A stretch of DNA of 6,378 nucleotides from positions 1 to 6,378 of the forward strand of contig JAOZMT010000132.1 of the NCBI GenBank assembly GCA_029934175.1, written 5' to 3'. Source of the stretch: Victivallales bacterium (lineage in GTDB: Bacteria > Verrucomicrobiota > Lentisphaeria > Victivallales > JAUVCU01). The translations under genes and the position numbers were made by a program. The notes beneath the pieces were generated by a model that did no database searches, was not told the DNA's origin, and worked only from the letters and a program-made list of their open reading frames with translations. Of the stretch, positions 5,646 to 6,378 are shown in pieces. Within the stretch, counting starts at the first letter, position 1. Every line of letters starts with the position of its first letter.

Positions 5646-6248
5646 TCACCTTAGTTGAAATAACATCGTTGACCATTTGCGATGTGTGCGATTTAAACTA
5701 TCATCATTTTGCCATTTTTCAAGTAATTTAAAATTAATTTTTTCAAATATTATTTGTAACTCATTAGGCGTAATGCCATTGAATAAACGATTGTTTTCAT
5801 CACGATTTGTTTCATTATTTATCGTTTTATCAGGTAAAGGAATAGACAACAACAATCTACCATTTTCTCGTAAAATTCTACGAATTGCATAACTAGCAGA
5901 AGTAAGTTGTTCTTTATGTAAGTGCATTAAGACAGCAGAACACAAAATGCCATCATATACATTATTTGCGACTTGTGCAAGTTTAGGAAGTGAATCCACA
6001 AAAGCAAGAGTCTCATTTGAATTAATATTATTGACAAATTGTTTACACGGATCAACACCATAAGCATCAAATTGCATAGTTCGCAAAATTTTCAAATCTC
6101 TACCACTCCCACATCCGATATCCAATATTTTAGATTTTGCATAGAACGCAAGTTTAAAATATTTATCAATACCATCAGAAACAGCATTGTATTTTTCTGC
6201 GATTTGTGCAGAATTATCATTATAAAATTGTATAGTTTGTATATCCAT
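5646..6248 (-). CDS. Class I SAM-dependent methyltransferase, small type
   Basis: This 200-residue protein has a Rossmann-type methyltransferase fold. Motif I is ILDIGCGSGRD (41-51), Asp66 in AYGVDPC is the likely adenosine-ribose contact, YDGILCSAVLMHL (98-110) fills the motif IV position, and LRENGRLLLSIP (126-137) is motif V. The start FYNDNSAQIAEKY is typical of free-standing type 11/12 methyltransferases. No [DNS]PP[YFW] catalytic motif or target-recognition domain is present, so it does not look like a DNA base methyltransferase of a restriction system, and its substrate is unknown. No good ribosome binding site precedes the ATG, which follows the upstream stop codon by 8 bases, so translation may be coupled. 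Two bases separate its stop from the helicase start, arguing for one functional unit. Seven of 11 arginines use CGN codons. Confidence 0.9.
   Translation of the reverse strand: MDIQTIQFYNDNSAQIAEKYNAVSDGIDKYFKLAFYAKSKILDIGCGSGRDLKILRTMQFDAYGVDPCKQFVNNINSNETLAFVDSLPKLAQVANNVYDGILCSAVLMHLHKEQLTSASYAIRRILRENGRLLLSIPLPDKTINNETNRDENNRLFNGITPNELQIIFEKINFKLLEKWQNDDSLNRTHRKWSTMLFQLR
5647..5652 (-). promoter_or_regulatory. Ribosome binding site deciding the helicase start
   Basis: On the - strand AAGGTG is formed by the last sense codon and stop codon of the methyltransferase gene (CTA AGG TGA). AAGG lies five bases before the ATG at 5643. This favours that start over the upstream in-frame ATG at 5676 and implies translational coupling. 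Confidence 0.7.
5678..5690 (-). repeat. TGCAYANNTCGCA word, one mismatch
   Basis: CGCACACATCGCA on the - strand, followed by AAT. Position 1 differs. It is read in the methyltransferase frame as R-T-H-R, a different register from the copies at 5967 and 6198. Confidence 0.55.
5886..5898 (+). repeat. TGCAYANNTCGCA word, one mismatch
   Basis: TGCATAACTAGCA, followed by GAA. The C of TCGCA is replaced by A. It lies within the methyltransferase gene opposite codons for A-S-Y-A. Confidence 0.5.
5967..5979 (-). repeat. TGCAYANNTCGCA word, exact copy
   Basis: TGCACAAGTCGCA on the - strand, followed by AAT. It is read in the methyltransferase frame as A-Q-V-A. Confidence 0.7.
6073..6085 (+). repeat. 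TGCAYANNTCGCA word, exact copy
   Basis: TGCATAGTTCGCA, followed by AAA. It lies opposite methyltransferase codons for L-R-T-M-Q, so its register differs from the other + strand copies. Confidence 0.7.
6138..6150 (+). repeat. TGCAYANNTCGCA word, one mismatch
   Basis: TGCATAGAACGCA, followed by AGT. The T of TCGCA is replaced by A. It lies opposite methyltransferase codons for A-F-Y-A, 53 bases from the next copy. Confidence 0.5.
6198..6210 (-). repeat. TGCAYANNTCGCA word, exact copy
   Basis: TGCACAAATCGCA on the - strand, followed by GAA. It is read in the methyltransferase frame as A-Q-I-A near the N-terminus. Confidence 0.7.
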
Positions 6249-6256
6249 AAATATAT

Positions 6257-6378
6257 TTAAGAAAGAGTTTTCAAAATATCTTTTGGGTTAATTTCTAATT
6301 TTGAAAAAGCAAAGCATTGTTTTCCCAAATCTTTAAGACTTGCTCCAAAGTGATAAATTATTTTTTCATCAAGAACAA
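6257..6378 (-). CDS. 3' end of an upstream operon gene (partial; possibly ORF6N-type)
   Basis: An open frame runs from the right edge to TAA at 6257-6259. It encodes 39 residues beginning VLDEKIIYHFGASLKDLGKQ and ending ILKTLS. The segment YHFGASLKDLGK followed by CFAFSKLE looks like a conserved C-terminal strand and tail. From memory it resembles the end of ORF6N/KilA-N-type phage and mobile-element proteins with an HDRFxxID-GASLKDLGK segment, but only the last part is visible, so the family is uncertain. The stop lies 8 bases before the methyltransferase ATG, which makes this the first visible gene of a three-gene operon. The operon promoter lies outside the window. Confidence 0.7.
   Translation of the reverse strand, partial: VLDEKIIYHFGASLKDLGKQCFAFSKLEINPKDILKTLS

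Noticed and set aside
5646..6248. Restriction-modification DNA methyltransferase
   Set aside because: The catalytic motif of N6/N4 or C5 DNA methyltransferases and a target-recognition domain are both absent.
5677..6260. + strand open frames (5677-5892 and 6039-6260) as genes
   Set aside because: They are antisense to the well-supported methyltransferase gene, lack ribosome binding sites, and encode low-complexity Ile/Ser/Phe-rich peptides.

Overview
This is a very AT-rich bacterial accessory segment that looks like part of a defence or genome island. Strong purine-rich ribosome binding sites precede two of the genes. The host cannot be named from the sequence. There is no rRNA, tRNA, CRISPR array or recognisable insertion sequence.

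Layout. Positions 1-191 hold the possible 3' end of an upstream gene (3-95), inverted repeats and a promoter-like region. Two genes then run on the + strand: a DndB-family DGQHR protein (192-1280) and a ParB/sulfiredoxin-fold protein (1334-2422). Three genes run on the - strand towards them. The 3' end of an unidentified gene (6257-6378) is followed after 8 bases by a small class I SAM-dependent methyltransferase (5646-6248). After 2 more bases comes a large protein (2425-5643) that joins a phospholipase D-type nuclease domain, a superfamily 2 helicase and a C-terminal S24/LexA-like module. The two gene sets meet tail to tail, with two bases between their stop codons.

How the parts may work together. 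DndB belongs to DNA phosphorothioation systems, where it is an accessory or regulatory protein. The sulfur-inserting genes dndC, dndD and dndE are not in this window. Here DndB is paired with a second protein whose DGNRR motif resembles its DGQHR motif. The opposing operon encodes a nuclease-helicase that looks like a DNA-restricting enzyme, tightly coupled to a methyltransferase. The helicase's C-terminus retains a UmuD-type Cys-Gly bond, a serine and a lysine in LexA-like positions. This raises the possibility of damage-triggered self-cleavage, which is inference.

The two halves differ in origin signals. The + strand genes use AGA/AGG for nearly all arginines, while the - strand genes use CGN codons freely. 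A 13-base word, TGCAYANNTCGCA, occurs seven times exactly and four more times with one mismatch. All eleven copies lie in the helicase and methyltransferase genes, on both strands and in several reading frames, and none lies in the + strand genes. This looks like a DNA-level signal such as an uptake word or protein-binding site, and it is the most unusual structure in the window.
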